DNA of 64,000 nt, taken from the NCBI RefSeq assembly GCF_006352065.1, contig NZ_CP040915.1, forward strand, positions 1,550,001-1,614,000. The letters run 5' to 3'. The position numbers were made by a program, and so were the translations under genes. The notes beneath the pieces were generated by a model. The model saw only the letters and a program-made list of their open reading frames with translations, was not told the origin of the DNA and made no database searches. Source of the DNA: Georgenia yuyongxinii (GTDB lineage Bacteria > Actinomycetota > Actinomycetes > Actinomycetales > Actinomycetaceae). Positions 61,858 to 64,000 of the stretch are shown here, one piece after another; positions within the stretch are counted from its first letter, which is position 1, and every line of letters begins with the position of its first letter.

Positions 61858-64000
61858 ATGACCCGCATGCCTGCCGAGACCGTCGCCACCTTCGAGCCCG
61901 CCGGGGGAGCCGCCCTCGACGCCTCGAACCCCTTCGCCGCCCCGTCCGCGCTGCCGTACGGGCTCCCCGACTTCGCGGCCGTGGGGGTCGAGCACCTCCG
62001 GCCCGCCGTCGCTGCCGGCATGGCGGCCCAACGGGCGGAGTGGGAGGCGGTGGCCACCGACGAGCGCATGCCGGACGTCGCCAACACCCTCGAGGCGATC
62101 GAGCGCTCGGGAACTTTGCTGCGCCGGGTGATGACCGTCTTCCACACCCTCGCCAGCTCCGTGGGCGGGGACGAGATCCACGCCGTCGAGACCGAGGTGG
62201 CCCCGCGCCTGGCCGCCCACGGTGACGCGTTCTGGCTCGACCGGCGCATCTTCGACCGCCTGGAGTCCCTTGCCAACGCCGCGCCGCTGCTGGACCTCGA
62301 CCCCGAGACGGCGTGGCTGCTGCACACCTATCGCAAGAACTTCCAGCGGGCCGGCATCCGCCTGGCCGACGCCCAGCACGAGCAGCTCCGCTCGCTCAAC
62401 GGACGCATCGTCACCCTGGAGACCGAGTTCTCCCAACGGGTGGTCAAGGCCATGGAGGTCGGCGTCGTCCGGGTCGAGGACCCGGCCGAGCTCGCCGGGC
62501 TGGACGAGGGCACGGTCGCGGCACTCGCCCGCAACGCGGCCGACCGTGCCGGGTCCACGCTGGCCATGCCCGGCGGAGGCCACCTCGTCACCCTCATGCT
62601 GCCCACCCAGCAACCGCTGCTGGCCCGGGCCTCCCACCGCGGCCTGCGCGCCCGTCTCCTCGAGGCCTCCCTGACACGGGGCACCGGGGTCGACGCCGCC
62701 TCCGACACCCGAGCGGTGCTGCTCGAGCTCGCCCGGCTCCGCGCGGCACGGGCCCAGCTGCTCGGCTACGCCCACCACGCCGCGTACGTGGTCGAGGACG
62801 GCACCGCCGCCTCCGCCGACGTCGTGGGCGAGATGCTCGCCCGGCTCGCCGCCCCCGCAGCTCGTAACGCCACCCGCGAGGCGGCAGAGCTGCAGGAGAT
62901 GCTCGATGCCGACCCCACCGTCCCCGACGGCACCCGGCTCGCCCCGTCGGACTGGACCTACTACGCCGAGCGGCTGCGCAAGGAGCGGCTTTCCTTCGAC
63001 GACACCGTCCTGCGCCCCTACCTCGAGCTGGACCGCGTCCTCACCGAGGGCGTCTTCTACACGGCCGGCAAGCTCTTCGGTCTGACGTTCCGCGAGCGGG
63101 ACGACCTGGCGGGGTACGCGGACGACGTGCGCGTGTGGGAGGTGCTCGAGGCCGACGGCACCGGCGTCGGCCTGTTCGTCGGCGACTTCTACGCGCGTCC
63201 GGGCAAGCGCGGCGGCGCGTGGATGCACAACCTCGTCGACCAGTCCGGCCTGCTGGGCCAGCGCCCCGTCGTGGTCAACAACCTCAACATCACCCCGCCC
63301 CCGCCGGGCATGCCCACGCTGCTCACGTGGGACGAGGTGCGCACCTGCTTCCACGAGTTCGGCCACGCGCTGCACGGACTCTTCTCGGACGTGCGCTACC
63401 CGTCCCTGTCCGGCACGTCAGTGCCCCGCGACTTCGTCGAGTACCCCTCCCAGGTCAACGAGATGTGGATGGCGCACCCCGACGTCGTCGCCCGGTTCGC
63501 CCGCCACCACGTGACCGGCGAGCCGCTGCCGGCCGAGCTGCTGGAGAAGGTGCTCTCCGCGGGCACCTACGGGCAGGGCTTCGCCACCACCGAGTACCTC
63601 GGCGCCGCGCTCCTCGACCAGGCCTGGCACCAGGTCGGCCCCGACCAGGTGCCGACCGAGCCCACCGAGGTGGAGGCGTTCGAGCGGGAGGCGCTCGACC
63701 GCGCCGGCGTCGGTCTAGAGCTCGTGCCCCCGCGCTACCGGTCGACGTACTTCAACCACACCTTCGGCGGTGGGTACGACGCGGGCTACTACTCCTACAT
63801 CTGGTCCGAGGTGCTGGACGCCGACACCGTCGAGTGGTTCGAGGAGCAGGCGCAGGACGGCGACGGCGGGCTCAACCGGGCGGCCGGCACACGGTTCCGC
63901 GAGGCGCTGCTCTCCCGCGGGTACTCCCAGGACCCGCTGGCCTCCTTCCGCGAGCTGCGGGGCCGGGACGCGGTGATCGACCCGCTGCTCGTGCGCCGCG
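61858..64000 (+). CDS. M3-family peptidyl-dipeptidase (3' end beyond window)
   Basis: Zinc metallopeptidase of the thimet oligopeptidase/peptidyl-dipeptidase Dcp family, here ~714 codons with the end outside the window. The helical N-terminal half runs from FAAVGVEHLRPAVAAGMAAQ. The zinc motif FHEFGHALHGLFSD has its first His near residue 499, followed by SGTSVPRDFVEYPSQVNEMW with the third ligand Glu. The region FGGGYDAGYYSYIWSEVLDA close to the window end is the family's substrate-binding Tyr segment. No signal peptide. It degrades short peptides, probably in the cytosol. Confidence 0.93.
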   Translation, partial: MTRMPAETVATFEPAGGAALDASNPFAAPSALPYGLPDFAAVGVEHLRPAVAAGMAAQRAEWEAVATDERMPDVANTLEAIERSGTLLRRVMTVFHTLASSVGGDEIHAVETEVAPRLAAHGDAFWLDRRIFDRLESLANAAPLLDLDPETAWLLHTYRKNFQRAGIRLADAQHEQLRSLNGRIVTLETEFSQRVVKAMEVGVVRVEDPAELAGLDEGTVAALARNAADRAGSTLAMPGGGHLVTLMLPTQQPLLARASHRGLRARLLEASLTRGTGVDAASDTRAVLLELARLRAARAQLLGYAHHAAYVVEDGTAASADVVGEMLARLAAPAARNATREAAELQEMLDADPTVPDGTRLAPSDWTYYAERLRKERLSFDDTVLRPYLELDRVLTEGVFYTAGKLFGLTFRERDDLAGYADDVRVWEVLEADGTGVGLFVGDFYARPGKRGGAWMHNLVDQSGLLGQRPVVVNNLNITPPPPGMPTLLTWDEVRTCFHEFGHALHGLFSDVRYPSLSGTSVPRDFVEYPSQVNEMWMAHPDVVARFARHHVTGEPLPAELLEKVLSAGTYGQGFATTEYLGAALLDQAWHQVGPDQVPTEPTEVEAFEREALDRAGVGLELVPPRYRSTYFNHTFGGGYDAGYYSYIWSEVLDADTVEWFEEQAQDGDGGLNRAAGTRFREALLSRGYSQDPLASFRELRGRDAVIDPLLVRR

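Noticed and set aside
61720-63375. Minus-strand open frame of 551 codons
   Set aside because: Antisense to the M3 peptidase gene, whose HEFGH motif and continuous + frame show which strand is coding.

Overview
The window is very GC-rich DNA with GTG/TTG starts and many 4-base gene overlaps, and it is almost gene-packed. The gene set points to an aerobic, high-GC Gram-positive actinomycete, probably order Micrococcales. Markers are an InhA-type FabI beside FabG, the LexA-controlled ImuA'/ImuB/DnaE2 mutasome, DUF3099 beside SURF1, divergent glgC/glgA, a deazaflavin-type nitroreductase and FurA-KatA. The genus cannot be fixed from the sequence; a Georgenia- or Cellulomonas-like organism is only a guess.

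Layout. 1-1634: a NarL-type two-component pair. 1635-5909: a gene-poor accessory zone with a frameshifted TrwC/MobF relaxase remnant, tail fragments of ISL3- and IS256-type transposases, and one intact cargo-like amidohydrolase. 5910-18174: zinc metallopeptidase, phosphotransferase, ABC-F protein, DUF3099/SURF1 operon, cytidylate-kinase-like protein, gluconate permease, fatty-acid reductases FabG/FabI with SixA, SerB and GlgC. 18336-28470: GlgA, an orphan ABC ATPase, NfeD plus an SPFH protein, a heterodimeric ABC exporter and a TrmH-family rRNA/tRNA methyltransferase. 28471-29956: a small AT-richer island in the 3' end of trmH. It carries a two-gene operon (DUF5343 protein plus TIGR02391 HEPN-type protein) and is bounded by a second, decayed copy of the trmH 3' end. 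30135-38791: DHFR-like and nitroreductase genes, an ArsR-SulP operon divergent from a flavoprotein disulfide reductase, MFS, TrmL, ferritin, YbaK. 38803-45093: YbhB, a four-gene 2-oxoacid:ferredoxin oxidoreductase operon ending in a GltD-like flavoprotein with ferredoxin domain, and a manganese catalase. 45428-53106: SOS mutasome genes with two perfect LexA boxes. 53171-64000: AI-2E transporter, HAD/phosphotransferase pair, mutarotase, fur-katA, tRNA-Leu(GAG), a GNAT/NTP-PPase fusion and the start of an M3 peptidase.

How genes work together. Oxidative and iron stress are heavily represented: ferritin, Mn-catalase, haem catalase under Fur, and an Fe-S-rich 2-oxoacid oxidoreductase. Induced mutagenesis is encoded by imuA'-imuB and dnaE2, each preceded by a SOS palindrome. 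FabG-FabI-SixA and glgC/glgA are ordinary chromosomal neighbourhoods.

The strongest candidate for an undescribed system is the DUF5343/HEPN operon in the trmH 3' end. It differs in base composition, is translationally coupled, has a hairpin that covers its own ribosome binding site, and sits between diverged direct repeats without any integrase. A second observation is a roughly 30-base intergenic repeat (core GAGATGTCATC) found three times at gene 3' ends.
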